This document shows positions 34,401 to 45,361 of a DNA stretch of 64,000 nucleotides, one piece after another. The position numbers and the translations under genes were made by a program. The notes beneath the pieces are model-generated. The model was given only the letters and a program-made list of their open reading frames with translations. It made no database searches and was not told where the DNA came from. Each line of letters starts with the position of its first letter. Position 1 is the stretch's first letter. The stretch comes from Isoetes taiwanensis. Taxonomy: Eukaryota > Streptophyta > Lycopodiopsida > Isoetales > Isoetaceae. The stretch spans positions 11,497,317 to 11,561,316 of the forward strand of contig JAJEKV010000006.1 of assembly GCA_021234155.1 (NCBI GenBank). The letters run 5' to 3'.

Positions 34401-34624
34401 TGTTGAGAGGTGGCAGTGAAGCATTGTTCTTATAGCTGGGAAAACCATACCAGCTGGGACAGAACTTGCGTAAAGTACCTATATGATACACAGGTTTTCT
34501 CTATTCAAATTTTGTTGTTCACACTATTTGCTTAATAATGCAGTTACAACTACAATTTGATCAGAGGAGAAAGAAGTCATTTGCAGATGCAAAGCACCGG
34601 GACTGCACTGGCTACATGAACTGA
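25475..34624 (+). CDS. ATX3/4/5-type trithorax histone-lysine methyltransferase gene (complete span, frameshifted by small indels)
   Basis: Multi-exon gene. Exon 1 (25475 to ~28442) encodes a long Ser/Asn/Gln-rich N-terminus ending in a PWWP domain. It is followed by a PHD finger (30045-30573), a joining exon with EWEKHTGC (~31375), an extended PHD (32310-33178), then SET and post-SET ending in YMN-TGA at 34622. No FYRN/FYRC text was seen, which separates ATX3/4/5 from ATX1/2. These enzymes methylate histone H3 Lys4 in the nucleus, opening chromatin for transcription. Introns are short to medium with GT..AG borders (GTAAGC at 28443; GCAG before 28526). As written the frame breaks many times, but exon 1 in the duplicate (62657 on) is open, so the breaks are probably sequence error. 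The gene straddles blocks A and B. Confidence 0.88.
28170..28590 (+). CDS. PWWP domain exons of the ATX-like gene
   Basis: End of exon 1: DEVTIPDLSSEL, then TTPVWHN, FDVGDLVWAKSGKK, LWPAKVID and a broken VCVMFFG-PSP-KGRH segment, matching the ATX3/4/5 PWWP. Donor GTAAGC at 28443. The next exon from 28526 opens DYAWVKQGMIFPFLDYLDKY, the conserved continuation. PWWP domains bind methylated histone tails and DNA. Confidence 0.88.
30045..30573 (+). CDS. PHD finger exons of the ATX-like gene
   Basis: Exon about 30045-30116 encodes VQCDECEIWVHAECDKISGK, the middle of a Cys4-His-Cys3 PHD finger. After an intron, exon 30491-30573 encodes ELLKGTYYCPDCKNTKKDK, supplying the last Cys pair. The first Cys pair should be in an exon near 29520-29560, where CLQTCDRCEIGM-like text is seen. 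Confidence 0.85.
30676..30713. repeat. GAAA microsatellite in an ATX intron
   Basis: AGAAAGAAAAGAAAGAAAG-type run of about nine units inside the intron after the PHD exon. Confidence 0.9.
31340..31465 (+). CDS. Linker exon between PHD fingers (EWEKHTGC)
   Basis: Contains SEWEKHTGC followed in a shifted frame by KKWKESIRVK, a conserved ATX3/4/5 segment (EWEKHTG.R.KKWK.S..VK). Donor GTAATG follows. Confidence 0.7.
32310..33178 (+). CDS. Extended PHD (ePHD) exons of the ATX-like gene
   Basis: Four exon pieces. First, 32310-32415: PERCAVC, then EDFDYSKIIICNR. Second, about 32490-32625: CQLAIH, CYGIKAAS, VCETPEIE, CLCPVKG in shifted frames. Third, 32712-32855: GGAMKPL, VTCAW-like text, MEPADGIANIPVS. 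Fourth, 33060-33178: KVCVVCKQSHGACI, then QRAGHHMEI. Together they give the C2HC pre-PHD plus PHD arrangement of trithorax proteins. Introns split the fingers at positions where ATX genes are also split. Confidence 0.87.
33840..34624 (+). CDS. SET and post-SET exons of the ATX-like gene
   Basis: Exons: 33840-33952 with EFAGKSAIHGWGLL (SET-N, SAM-binding GWG); 34058-34147 (in frames: RRSVA-like, KKDCY); 34215 on with DDIII..A.KGN and NHS (SAM-binding NHSC); 34368 on with SPNMYA, IIDVE, LIAGKTIPAGTEL; 34541-34624 with post-SET ICRCKAPG..YMN and TGA. The catalytic-core GWG and NHS motifs and the post-SET Cys cluster are seen. The exons are cleaner here than in B' (39380-40121), where the same tail is repeated without the rest of the gene. 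Confidence 0.9.
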
Positions 34625-35680
34625 GTTGGCATTGGCATATCCAGGCAGCACGAGAGCAATATGGATGTCAATAACCATTTAAAAGTGATGATAATAACAT
34701 GCCATGCCCACGTAGTGTTATGCACAATTTTGGCAGTGGCGGTTCAAGATTACACAGGGAAAATGAGATACTTACTGTGGGCTTGGTGCCTTATAGTTCT
34801 ATTTTTGTTTTAGGAAACCATTCCAGTTCTATCCATGTAATCATCTTGTGCCTTGGAAATCAGAAGCAGTTCAAAAATCTTATACATCTTGAAACTAGAG
34901 CACAATGTTTACAGATGATGTGTATTTCGAGGCACTTATGATAGAATGTACATAACATCTCGTGATGTTAATATTATCATAGTCATCAGTTTTCCTGCAA
35001 CTATGTCTCCTAAGCTTCAGTCGAATGTGGGCTATCCGCGACTGCTGGTCGATGATGGAGCTGTAATGCATTTTGAAGGCAAGTTGCCAAGGAATCTGGC
35101 CTTGGTGTGCAGGCAGCAATTTTCACATCTCCTAGGCGGCCGTTAGCATTTTATATCTGATGTACATTACTTGCTGGTATTTAATATATTGTACCATCTT
35201 TGATTCAACCCTCTTGCAGTTTTAGTAGTTTGGGAATAATAAGGATCTTTTTAGTTTCTCTCATTTCTTGTTTTATCTTCGAAAGTTCATAATGCAAGGA
35301 TGGTAGAGAGTCTGCTTGGTATCTACTTACTCGAGTGGGATATCTGCCCCTAATTGTTGATGCTTTTTCAAAATTTAAGTCAATCTCACAGCGATCACCT
35401 TAATAGATGTAAGCGGCCCCAGTACGGGCCTGACTTTTCAGAGCGATGCCAAAACAAGTGAGAGTTCAAAACTAGGTACCAATAATATTATTTATTAGGG
35501 GTTATAATTGAAAGGCTTAAGTGTACATGTTAAAAGCTCTTGTGGACATAGCTATATGCCATTGTGAACATTATAACAACTTTGCAGTGAAGAAAACATG
35601 TGAGTGCAAATTACAATCCCATATGAGTGTGCGCAAATACAATGCATATCTACTCATATGGATCAGAAGAATAAGAACTA
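34625..35680. other. ATX 3' UTR and intergenic space to the convergent germin-like gene
   Basis: No ORF of note. Plus-strand ATX and minus-strand germin-like genes converge here, 1057 bases stop to stop. The region contains the likely ATX polyadenylation region; AATAATAAGG at about 35234 is a weak signal. Confidence 0.5.
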
Positions 35681-36333
35681 CTAAGGGCAGCAAAAGATAT
35701 TACTCAACCTGCTAATGGTGGTGGGATCAAGAAACAAAAGATTTGGCAATGATATCATCAGGAATGGGTAGAGACAAAAGAGAGCAGAAGCAATAATCTG
35801 GTATCAGGATTCTGGCTGTTAAGAACAGCAAAGGCTATAATTGGCATGGAGCCAGTATTGAGAATTTCTGGAAATGGAGGAGGCCACGTGGAAATACCAT
35901 GACGTCACCTGGGTGGAGGGTGGCATCAAAAAGCCTGTGGTCAGAAGAGATGAAACCTGCATACATAGTTCCTTGCAACAGAAGAAGGACCTCTCGACCC
36001 TGGGATGGACATTTGGTGGAATTAGACCGCCACCGACTTCGAGATCGACTCGCGCCACCCCAAGCCCTGTGTGTTGAGGTTGTCAAGTGGGTGGCCAATC
36101 CTATCCCCCTGCCTTGTAAATGTGTGTCTGTGCTTCCTGCCTGCCTTAACTGTGTGAAAGAAAATCTTTCTGCTGTTATGTTCATTTCGTCCCTTGCATG
36201 CATAGCCATTCATCCGCGCCTCGCTCTGCAGATCTGCTACACATATATGTCCTGTGGTGGTCTGGATCTGTTGCTTCCGCTAGCCTTGCTAATATGCTCA
36301 GTGCTGCTAGGATCATTGCCTGTTCCTTGCCAT
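35681..36333 (-). CDS. Germin-like protein (cupin), single exon
   Basis: Minus strand from ATG at 36333 (alternative at 36316) to TAG at 35681, about 217 codons, a usual germin-like length. Order seen across small frame breaks: hydrophobic signal segment ([15 protein letters not shown] in part), mature N-terminus with [16 protein letters not shown] (the germin Cys and K.NG..CK pattern), a TA..F.F motif, [37 protein letters not shown], then [16 protein letters not shown] and [13 protein letters not shown]. Germin-like proteins are secreted, apoplastic manganese proteins, often superoxide dismutase or oxalate oxidase-like, used in defence and development. The first metal-ligand His of box 1 (PPHTHPR in the family) is Asn here. 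The neighbour is the convergent ATX gene. Confidence 0.82.
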
Positions 36334-36339
36334 CTTCCT

Positions 36340-37755
36340 CCCTCTTTTTGTATCAGATTTCAGATTTCATTTTAAAATTTGGAAGCTAACGTCCTGTTCG
36401 TGTCTCAGTTCAGTTCGTTGCATGCATGCACGTAAGATCTCTTCGTCATCAAGTTACATTTTTAAATTTGTGAAAACTTCAAACACACGCATACATATAT
36501 ACAAGAAATAGTACCATAGAGAGATGGATATGTATCGTCTAAATTGGAATTACAAGTGGACTTCTCATTGCTGACCAGAGTTACATTCTACAAGGCCGCC
36601 GAACATTTCAAAAAACCTCCCCAAAACTCCCCTCATGTTCTAGGATTCTTTGGGATTCTTTGACTATGAGGAATGGTGGTTTAATGAATGAGTGATTGGC
36701 CATATGATTTCTCATGCCAAACCTACTTCATATTCTACCTTATTTATACAAAATTTATCGGCTAGGCCTTGGCATGGCTGAAACATTCTCTTTTTCAAAA
36801 TTGTGCTGATTGGACCCCAATTATCTCTTACGCAGTAGCCAAGTGATCTGCTGGCGATAAATTTCTCTTTTTCAAAACTATGCGGTTGGACCCAGATTCG
36901 CGTCCAACATTTCTGTGCGATGGCGAGTGATTCTAGATTGATGTGAAGCAACCCGTGAATCTTACATTCTAGCTCTAATTTAGAAATTACAAAGTACAAT
37001 ATTTGGCTTAGCCTTTTAAAAAGAATTTGAATTGATACTTTTTGTTATTGAAGATTCATCTGTTCACAGACATCAAACATCAAGTAGAATTATCAATTTC
37101 TGGTGAAGATCCTCATCATCACTGGAATGATATTTAGAGAATAATATAAATTCTGAAATAAATCCAAAATAGAATAGAAGGAACTCCAATACGGCATCTC
37201 TCGACACAAAGGGTGGTGAGTTGCAAAAAGCTCATCCACCATCCATAAAAATCATCTAGATTTAGATCAATAATGTAGTCTTTTTTCATACGTTGTGCCA
37301 TCTCACGCAAATCAAAATATATTGCAAAATCAACTCCAAGCGTTAAACTACAATTTCACACAGCGATAGAATCCCGCATCTGGCATTCGCCAAGATTAAG
37401 GATGAAAGAAAATGCTAGTTTCATATTAAACAATCCAAGCTTTTGCAATGTAACAAAATGGGAGAATATCTACCTTGTATGCAATTAGTGAAGCGAGAAG
37501 AGAAAGCGCTCACAATAGCTCCAAGTGCTCTCAATGCGTCGAGACAATAAGAAGGCCTTCTATTTATAAGATGGGTTTTGTTGGATGATCGTATACATGA
37601 GTATCTAGGGCCTATATTTATGCAAGTGCCTATATCACAACTTCGTAATGTCATTAATATCATTGATATATACTTCATATCCATAATTATCTAAAAAATG
37701 GATATGCATTTAAGATTCTATATATATTGGGATTGATATCTTTAGCAAATTTCGA
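36340..37755. other. No gene seen
   Basis: AT-rich non-coding DNA upstream of the germin-like gene, including GCATGCATGCACGT at 36420, likely the gene's 5' flank. Short minus-strand ORFs at 36712-36999 and 37421-37684 are not supported by the B' copy. Confidence 0.5.
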
Positions 37756-37759
37756 TGCG

Positions 37760-38150
37760 CATGATAAATGCAAAGTGCACCGTATGCGTGCTTTTGATAG
37801 TCCTTGATAAATGCAAAGCGTATTAATGGCGCTATAAATGCAAAGCATATTTAAATAGCGCCAATAAATGCAAAAGGGTATTAATAAGCATGATAAATGC
37901 AAAAGATGCACACATATGATTGCTTTGATAATTATGATAAATGCAAAGCGTATTAATGGCACTTAATAAATGCAAAAGCGTATTAATAGCATGATAAATA
38001 CAAAAAGGTATTAATGGCCACAATAAATGCAAAAGTGCACACATGTCAATTATTAATAAATTCAAATGTATTAATAGCCACAATAAATGCAAAAGTGTAT
38101 TAATGGCGCCCAATAAATGCAAAGTGCACAAATGCCATAAATGCGATGAA
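37760..38150. repeat. Minisatellite, ~27-32-base unit, about 12 copies
   Basis: Repeated ATAAATGCAAA-.-GTATTAATGGC with unit starts near 37763, 37805, 37832, 37864, 37892, 37939, 37966, 37995, 38024, 38055, 38083 and 38112. Units are imperfect. The minus strand gives repetitive ORFs (INTLLHLL) that are by-products. Duplicated at 43245-43660. Confidence 0.9.
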
Positions 38151-38294
38151 TGCAGCGTGTCATTCTATAATAATCCTCATATCTTAATAACATTGCCTTT
38201 ACTTACATTTTTTGAGTTTTGTGCATATGCAACCATAGATCCTACAAATATTTGTTCAATATCTTAATAACATATTACATATTTTTGAATAACC

Positions 38295-39204
38295 AATTCA
38301 AGCCACCATTTGTTTGTGTCAAATAAAAAACGTGCACATATCCTAGAGCTTATGATTCCTTGTCATAATGCAGCGGCATTAAAATAAAGTGTCAAGCATA
38401 TCACACCCATGGCTCTAGGACACATATCACACCATGGCTCTAGGACACATGCACATATTTGAATCAACATAGTCTGACTATTCTCATTAGTTTATTGCTT
38501 CGCCCTTATACCGCTCTTATTTTTGTTAGATGGCTACGGCCAAGGGGTTTCATTAGGCTTCACATTTTTCTCTAAAAAAGCATACTTGCATGCAGTAGCA
38601 TTTTTCCACCAAACAATTAACAGAAAATAGTTGTCACTTTCAATCTCTTGAAATTTCGATTCGATAAACATGTGGCATGCAAATAATTTCCCTCTGACAT
38701 TTTGCATCGTGCGTACAGAGATCACGAAGGGTTGCTTCCCTCTCTAAACGATCAAGTAGATCCTCTTTTTGGTGAACATTATCGCATTGCCTTCCTCTGA
38801 GTTCTCAGGTATGCAGAGCTTTATCACTAAATTGCGAGAACAAATTTCCAATTAGAAAATAACATCTATGAGATGATTATACTCCATGAATAATTTGAGT
38901 TATCCAAGTGTTGTCAAATTGAGTTATCAAGTGTTGTCAAATTTATTATCACCTATGCATCGCATTAGATAAAATGGAAGTAAACATGCCGATGTCACGA
39001 CAGCCAATCATCTTGACATTGCCTCATCAAGCCAAGGAGAGATATAGTTTCACCACGGACCGGTGTAATGCCAATGTTAGAAACCTTGGCAAGCCTCTTC
39101 ACGATGCACCTCTTGAATTTGTGGATTGGCATGCATAAAATAGCTGAGGAAAACATGTAGCATTGAGGGTTTCCAAATTTCGCGTACATGTATCTCGAGA
39201 TCAT
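38295..39204 (-). CDS. Possible unknown minus-strand gene fragments
   Basis: Three minus-strand pieces have protein-like composition: 39204-38995 (CYMFSSAILCMPIHKFKRC), 38725-38534 (NVRGKLFACHMFIESKF, YFLLIVWWKNATACKYAF), and about 38345-38295 (LFDTNKWWLELVIQ). The last continues in the B' copy (43873-43676) as CRDIVQIFVGFMVAYAIKLK. They could be exons of one gene. No family recognised. Short tandem duplications in the region (GGCTCTAGGACACAT at 38410 and 38436) may be copying errors. Confidence 0.25.
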
Positions 39205-39379
39205 GGCCGACTAAGGCTATGGATCACTTTCAACAAAATTTCCAGGCATTGCGTCATTTCTCTGAATAGCAACAAAAATTCAGTACCAGAAATTGGAATA
39301 CTGCTTGATTAAAAGCTGAGGGAAATTGGATGGCGTCCTAGACAACTTAGTGTAAAATAATAATGGCGTCCTAGACAAT

Positions 39380-40121
39380 TTTGCTTTGGAAAGTGCACGC
39401 GCCATCCATGGGCTGGGGCGCTGTTCATACTGGCGGAAGCTGCGAGGAAGGGAAATGGTGAAGTCTAAAGCTTTCTATTTATATACAATGGACAATCAGC
39501 GGAATCTGTAAATTTGAAAGCGATGTCTTCTTGGTGTTGCATGCTTTTTGGTTTTTAGATAGGGAGAGCTTATCGTTGTTGCGTAGCGGACTTAAGAAAA
39601 AGCGTTATCATTTGATGAAGAAAATTGCTATGTAAGTGTTTTTGTGGCAAAATCACGAGCTTTATTACGGACCTATTGATAAGCTTATGGATTGAAATGC
39701 GGTTTTCAAGATAGCGATGAAATATCATAATTAATATTTCTTTGCATGAGCAATGTAAGCGGCTTGGTTAATCGTTACGTATGTGGAAATTCCATTTTCT
39801 CCTTTATAATTTTGAAATAGTATTTAAGTGGGGTTAATTAAAGTGGGTATACTCTGATTGCTCTCCCAACATGTATACCGCGAATAATAGATGTTGAAGG
39901 TGGATGTGGCGCATTGTTCTTATAGCTCGAGGAGAAAACCATACGGTAGGAATGAGAACTTACGTAAAGTACCTATGATACCACGAGGTTTTCTCTATTC
40001 AAATTTTGTTGTTCACACTATTTACTTAATATGCGATTTACAACTACAAGTTTGATCGAGGAAAGAAGAGTCATTTCTGCGGATGCAAAGCCGGGGGAGA
40101 TTTAGCGGCTACATGAGCTGA
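39380..40121 (+). pseudogene. Orphan 3' end of the ATX-like gene (SET/post-SET only)
   Basis: Copy of the ATX exons from the GKS-AIHGWG position to the stop (TACATGAGCTGA, stop at 40119-40121). No promoter, N-terminal, PWWP, PHD or ePHD exons precede it: the sequence upstream is the end of block B. Residues are heavily corrupted (for example GAAGCTGCGAGGAAGGG for GAACTGCAGGAAGGG). As written it cannot make an ATX protein. Either a true truncated duplicate or an assembly repeat. Confidence 0.8.
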
Positions 40122-41158
40122 GTTGGCATTGGCATATCGAGGCGTACGAGAGCAATATGGATGTCAATAACCATTTAAAAGTGATGATAATAACATGCCA
40201 TGCCGCGTAGTGTTATTGCAATTTTGGCGATGGCAGTTCGAGAATTACACGAGGGGAAAATGAGATACTACTTGTAGGCTTGGTGCCTTATAGTTCTATT
40301 TTGTTTATCAGGAAACCATTCAGTTCTATCCATGTAATCATCTTGTGCCTTGGAAATCGAGGCGGTTCAAAAATCTTATACATCTTGAAACTAGAGCACA
40401 ATGTTTTACGGATGATGTGTATTTTGAGAGGCACTTATGATAGAATGTACATAACATCTCATTGATGTTAATATTATCATAGTCATTGGTTTTCTGCTGC
40501 AACTATGTCTAAGCTTGGTCGAATGTGGAGCTATCACATTAGCTGAGGGTCGATGATGGGCTGTAATGCATTTTGAAGGCAAGTTGCCAGGAATGCAACG
40601 CTTGGTGTGCGGCGACAATTTTTCCATCTCCTAAGCGGCGTTAGCATTTTATATCGATGTACATTACTTGCTTTGGTATTTAATATATTGTACCATCTTT
40701 GATTCCAACCCTCTTGGGTTTAGTAGTTTAGAATAATAAGGATCTTTTTAGTTCTCTCATTTCTTGTTTTATCTTGAAGTTCATAATGCAAGGATGGTAG
40801 AGTACTGCCTTGGTATCTACTTACCGAGTGGGATATCTGCCTAATTGTTGATGCTTTTTCAAAATTTAAAGTCAATCGGCAATGATCACCTTAATAGATA
40901 TAGCGTGAGTCTGGTACGACTTTTGGCGTGCCAAAACAAGTGAGAGTTCAAAACTAGGTGCAATAATATTTATTAGGGTTATAATTGAAGGCTTGAAATG
41001 TACATGTTAAAGCTCTTGTGGACATAGCTATATGTGCCATTGTGAACATTATAACAACTTTGCAGTGAAGAAAACATGTGAGTGCAAATTACAATCCCAA
41101 TATGAGTGTGCGCAAATACAATGCATATCCTCATATGGATCAGAAAGAATAAGAACTA

Positions 41159-41805
41159 CTAAGGGCAGCAAAAGATATTACTCAACCTGCTAATGGTGGT
41201 GGGATCAGAAACAAAAGATTTGTAATGATATCATCAGGAATGGTAAGAACCAAAGAAGGCAAGAAGCAATAATCTGGTATCGAGTTTCTGGCTGTTAAGA
41301 ACGGCAAAGGCTATAGTGGCATGGAGCCAGTATTGGGCTGGAAATGGAGGCCACGTGGAAATACCATGAGCGTCACCTGGGTGGAGGGTAGCATCAAAAA
41401 GCCTGTGGTCAGAGATGAAACCTGCATACATAGTTCCTTGCGGCAGAAAGGGACCTCCTGAAGCCCTGGGATGGACATTTGGTGGAATTAGACCGCCGAC
41501 TTCGAGATCGACTCGCGCCACCCCAAGCCTGTGTGTTGAGTGCTGGAAATTGGGTGGCCAATCCTATCCCTATGCCTGCCTTGTAAATGTGTATGTGCTT
41601 CCTGCCTGCCTTAACTGTGTGTGAAGAAAATCTTCTGCTGTTATGTTCCATTTCGTCCTTGCATGCATAGCCATTCATCCGCGCCTTGCCTCGCTCTGCA
41701 GATCTGCTACACATATGTCCTGTAATTGGTCTGGATCTGTTGCTTCCCGCTAGCCTTGCTAATATGCTCAGTGCTGCTAGGATCATTAGCCTGTTCCTTT
41801 GCCAT
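41159..41805 (-). CDS. Germin-like protein, second copy (block B')
   Basis: Minus-strand ATG at 41805 (alternative 41786) to TAG at 41159. It keeps the signal-like [70 protein letters not shown], and NSQKLDTRLLLLAF. The box-1 first His is again Asn (PPNVHPR), so this is not a random error in one copy. Other small frame breaks differ from copy 1, as expected for independent sequence error. Same convergent position relative to the orphan SET tail as copy 1 has to the full gene. Confidence 0.78.
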
Positions 41806-43244
41806 CTTCCTCCCTCTTTTGTATCAGATTTCAGATTTCATTTAAGAATTTGAAGCTAACGTCCTGTTCGTGTCTCAGTTCAGTTCGTTGCATGCATGCA
41901 CGTAAAGATCTCTTCGTCATCAAGTTACATTTTAAATTTGTAGAAAACTTCAAAGACACACGCATACATATATACAAGAAATAGTACCATAGAGATGGAT
42001 ATGTATCGTCTAAATTGGAATTACAAAGTGGACTTCTCATTGCTGACCAGGTTACATTCTACAAGGCCGCCGAACATTTCAAAAAAACCTCCCCAAAACT
42101 CCCTCATGTTCTAGGATTCTTTAGGATTCTTTGACTATGAGGAATGTGGTTTAATGAATGAGTGATTGGCCATATGATTTCTCATGCCAAACCTACTTCA
42201 TATTCTACCTTATTTTATACAAAGAAATTTATGGCGGCCTTGACACAATCTTTTCAAAATTAATGCGGTTGGACCCCAATTATCTCTTACGCAATGGCCA
42301 AGGTAATCTTTGTGGCGATAAATTTCTCTTTTTTCAAAACTATGCGGTTGGACCCGGTTAGCGTCAACATTCTATTACTGCAATGGCCAAGTGATTCTAG
42401 ATTGATGTAGAAGCAAGCCCGTAAGATCTTACATTCTAACTCTAATTTAGAAATTACAAAAGTACAATATTTAAGCTTAGCCTTTTAAAAAAGTTGAATT
42501 GATACTTTTTTGTTATGAAAGATTCAATACGTTCCACAGGACATCAAACATCAAGTAGAATTATCAATTCTGGCCCGAAGATGCCTCATCATCACTAGAA
42601 TGATATTTTTACTTGGCGAATAATATAAAATTCTGAAATAAATCAAAATAGAATAGAAGGAACTCCAATGTCTGATCTCTCGACACAAAGGGTGGTGAGT
42701 TACCAAAGCTCATCCACCATCCATAAAAATCATCTAGATTTAGATCAATAATGTAGTCTTTTTCATCATTGCCATCTACGCAAATCAAAATATAATTGCA
42801 AATCAACTCAAGCGTTAAGCTCTGATTTCACACAGCGATAGAATCCACATACACGCGTGCAGCAGGGGTGGGATGAAAAGAAAAATGCTAGTTTCATATT
42901 AAAACAATCAAGCTTTAGCAATGTAACAAAATGGGAGAATATCTACCTTGTATGCAATTAGTGAAGCGAGGAAGAGAAGCTCTGATAAGCTCTTCAAGTG
43001 CTCTCTCGATCATTCCCGAAGAGACAATAAAAGGCCTTCTATTTATAAGATGGAGTTTTGTTGGATGGTCGGCCACACATGACTAATCTGAGGCTATATT
43101 TATGCCAAGTGCCTATATCACAACTTCGCATGTAATCATTATCCCATTGATATATACTTCATATCCATAATTATCCTAAAAATGGATATCATTAAGATTC
43201 TATATATATTGGGATTGATATCTTCTAACAAATTCCCCAATAGC

Positions 43245-43660
43245 TGTAAATAAATGCACACAAAGTGCACCGCCTTCTCATTTTAAAAGCATATTAATAA
43301 GCATAATAAATGCAAAAGAGGTGCTTTGATAATTGCTTTGATAGTGATAAATGCAAAGCGTATTAATGGCGCTATAAATGCAAAGCGTATTAATGGCCTT
43401 GATAAATTCAAAAGGGTATTAATAAGCGCAATAAATGCAAAGTACACCCATAATGCGTTAACGTGAGTGCATAATAAATGCAAAAGCGTATTAATGGCAC
43501 TGTCTGATACCATGTAATGAAGCATGATAAATGCAAAAGGTATTAATGGCCCTGATAAATGCAAAGTGCTGCATGTCGATTAAGTAATAAATTAGTCGTA
43601 TTAATAAATACGCAAATAGAAATGCAAAATTGTATTAATGGCATGATAAATCTGAAAGTC
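43245..43660. repeat. Minisatellite, block B' copy
   Basis: Same ATAAATGCAAA / GTATTAATGGC units as at 37760-38150, with more corruption and a different arrangement (for example an inserted GTCTGATACCATGTAATG at 43502). About ten units remain. Confidence 0.85.
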
Positions 43661-44841
43661 ACCTGAAATCTATACTCATCGATGAATCACGTATTGGACT
43701 ACCTGTGTCATCATATCGCTAATAACATTGCCTTTGCTTACGTTTTTGAGTTTTATTGCATATGCAACCATGAATCCTACAAATATTTGAACAATGTCGC
43801 GGCAAGTAGGCACATCGTTTTGAATAACCAATTCAAGCCACCATTTGTTTGTGTCAAATAAAAACACGTGCACATATCCTAGACTTATGATTCCTTGTCA
43901 TAATGCAGCGGCATTTAAAATAATTCAGCATATCTTTCATGGCTCCTGGGACATATCACTACATGGCTCCCTGGGACATGCATATTTGAATCGGCATGGT
44001 GACTCATTTACTCATTATGCGTTTTATTGCTCGCTTATACGCTCTTATTTTTGTTAGATGGCCGGGAACAGTGAAATTTCCGTGCCTAAAAAGCTGCATA
44101 CAGCGTGCCGCCGGCAATTAACGAAAATGGTTTGCCCTTTCGGCAATCACTGAAACTCGGTTGGAAATAAACATGTGGCATGCAAATGGTACCTGACGTT
44201 GCCATCATTGCGAAGCCTGGTCGAAGAGGGTTGCGCACCCCTCTCTAAGCTTGGTAGTGGTAGAGATACTCTTTTTTGGTGAACGTACTGGCGTTTGCGC
44301 TACTGATTCTCAGGTGTCTAAGAGAGCTTTATCACTAAGTGCGAGAACAAATTCCAATTAAATAACATCTACACTGAGATGATTATACTCCATGAATAAA
44401 TTTGGAGATTATCAAGTGTTGCTCAAGTGAGTTATCAGTGTTGGTAAATTGTATATTTCATAACCATCGCATTAGATAAAATGAAGTAAACATGCTCGTT
44501 ATCGACGGCAATCATATGACATTGCCTGTATTAAGGAGATGAGTTCACCACGCGGACCGGTGTAATGCCAGAAACCTTGGCAAGCCTCTTACGATGCACA
44601 CTCTTGAATTTGTGGATTAGCATGCAGAGTAACTCGGAGAAAACATGTAGCATCTAGGGGTTTCAATTTTGCATTAAAATGTATCTCGAATCATGGCCGG
44701 CTAAGGCTATGGATCACTTTCAACAAAAAAAGATTTCAAATTTGAAATTAAAGACACCTTACGAATAAATTGGTACGAATTCGATTGCGTTTAGCCTTCG
44801 CTGAGGAAATTGGATGAAAGTCCTAGACAACCCATTAAAAG

Positions 44842-44997
44842 ATAAGTGCATATGTGTCCAATTGTTTTGGCTGCAAATTAGAGTTGGGGAAAGCATGACT
44901 GACTCCAATGGCGAGGCCTTTAAGGAGAATGGGAACCAACAGAGATAACATCACGGTCCAGAACACTACCAAATAACATACAAATTGCCAGTATTAA
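44842..44997. other. Unique linker between blocks B' and A'
   Basis: About 155 bases (starting CCATTAAAAGATAAG and ending CAGTATTAAAAT) that I do not find elsewhere in the window. It is the only window-unique sequence between the duplicated blocks, so it marks the true or artificial junction. Confidence 0.6.
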
Positions 44998-45099
44998 AAT
45001 AGATAATTAAAACATGCTATTCTAACTAATTCCTACCTTGTGAATTAGCCTTACCAATACTATTTTCCTCACCATCATGTTTTGGTGTTCTTACCGATA

Positions 45100-45170
45100 G
45101 TCTCACGTACCATGCCTCGGCCTTCAAAAACTAAAATTTAGTTCCCCGCGACCAGCGAAATGCGGAGACC
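45100..45170. repeat. Hairpin motif M, copy 5 (duplicate of copy 4)
   Basis: GTCTCACG..GCCTCGGCCTTC, inner AAAACTAAAATTTAGTT, CGCGACC, GGAGACC. Corrupted at the right arm relative to 7910-7977. Confidence 0.65.
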
Positions 45171-45361
45171 ACCTCACTTGGAAAAAATTTTGGCTCATTC
45201 TTTTTAATCTTGTTAAATTCCAATTCACTTAATTGTTACCAGCTTAGCATAAACTACAAAGATGAGAAAAAAATTTTCCCACTTTTCGAGGCTTGAGGAT
45301 CCTATCAAGTTAGTACTACTGGAACATGGTCGCTGCTTTGCTCTTGGTCTCCAAGAACATT

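Larger units (their letters stand above)
33877..39345. repeat. Direct repeat, block B (copy 1)
   Basis: From the SET-N exon (TTTGCTGGAAAGT) to about CCTAGACAAC at 39345. It is repeated head-to-tail at 39380-44842 (offset about 5.5 kb). It contains the last SET exons, the ATX 3' flank, the germin-like gene and the minisatellite. Confidence 0.92.
39380..44842. repeat. Direct repeat, block B' (copy 2)
   Basis: Starts inside the SET-N exon, next to a repeated GGCGTCCTAGACAA (39334 and 39366), and ends at CCTAGACAAC (about 44842). It holds orphan SET exons, a second germin-like gene and a second minisatellite. It is noisier than B at CAG/CTG sites. Confidence 0.9.

Noticed and set aside
35899-36375. 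158-codon plus-strand ORF
   Set aside because: Antisense to the germin-like gene, which is supported by family motifs in both copies.
37687-38131. Minus-strand ORFs with repeated INTLLHLL, suggestive of a repeat membrane protein
   Set aside because: Direct by-product of the minisatellite; unit length varies and the frame is not conserved in B'.
37760-38150. CRISPR-like array
   Set aside because: Repeat units are contiguous with imperfect 27-32-base periods, no constant repeat with unique spacers, and the context is a plant nuclear genome.
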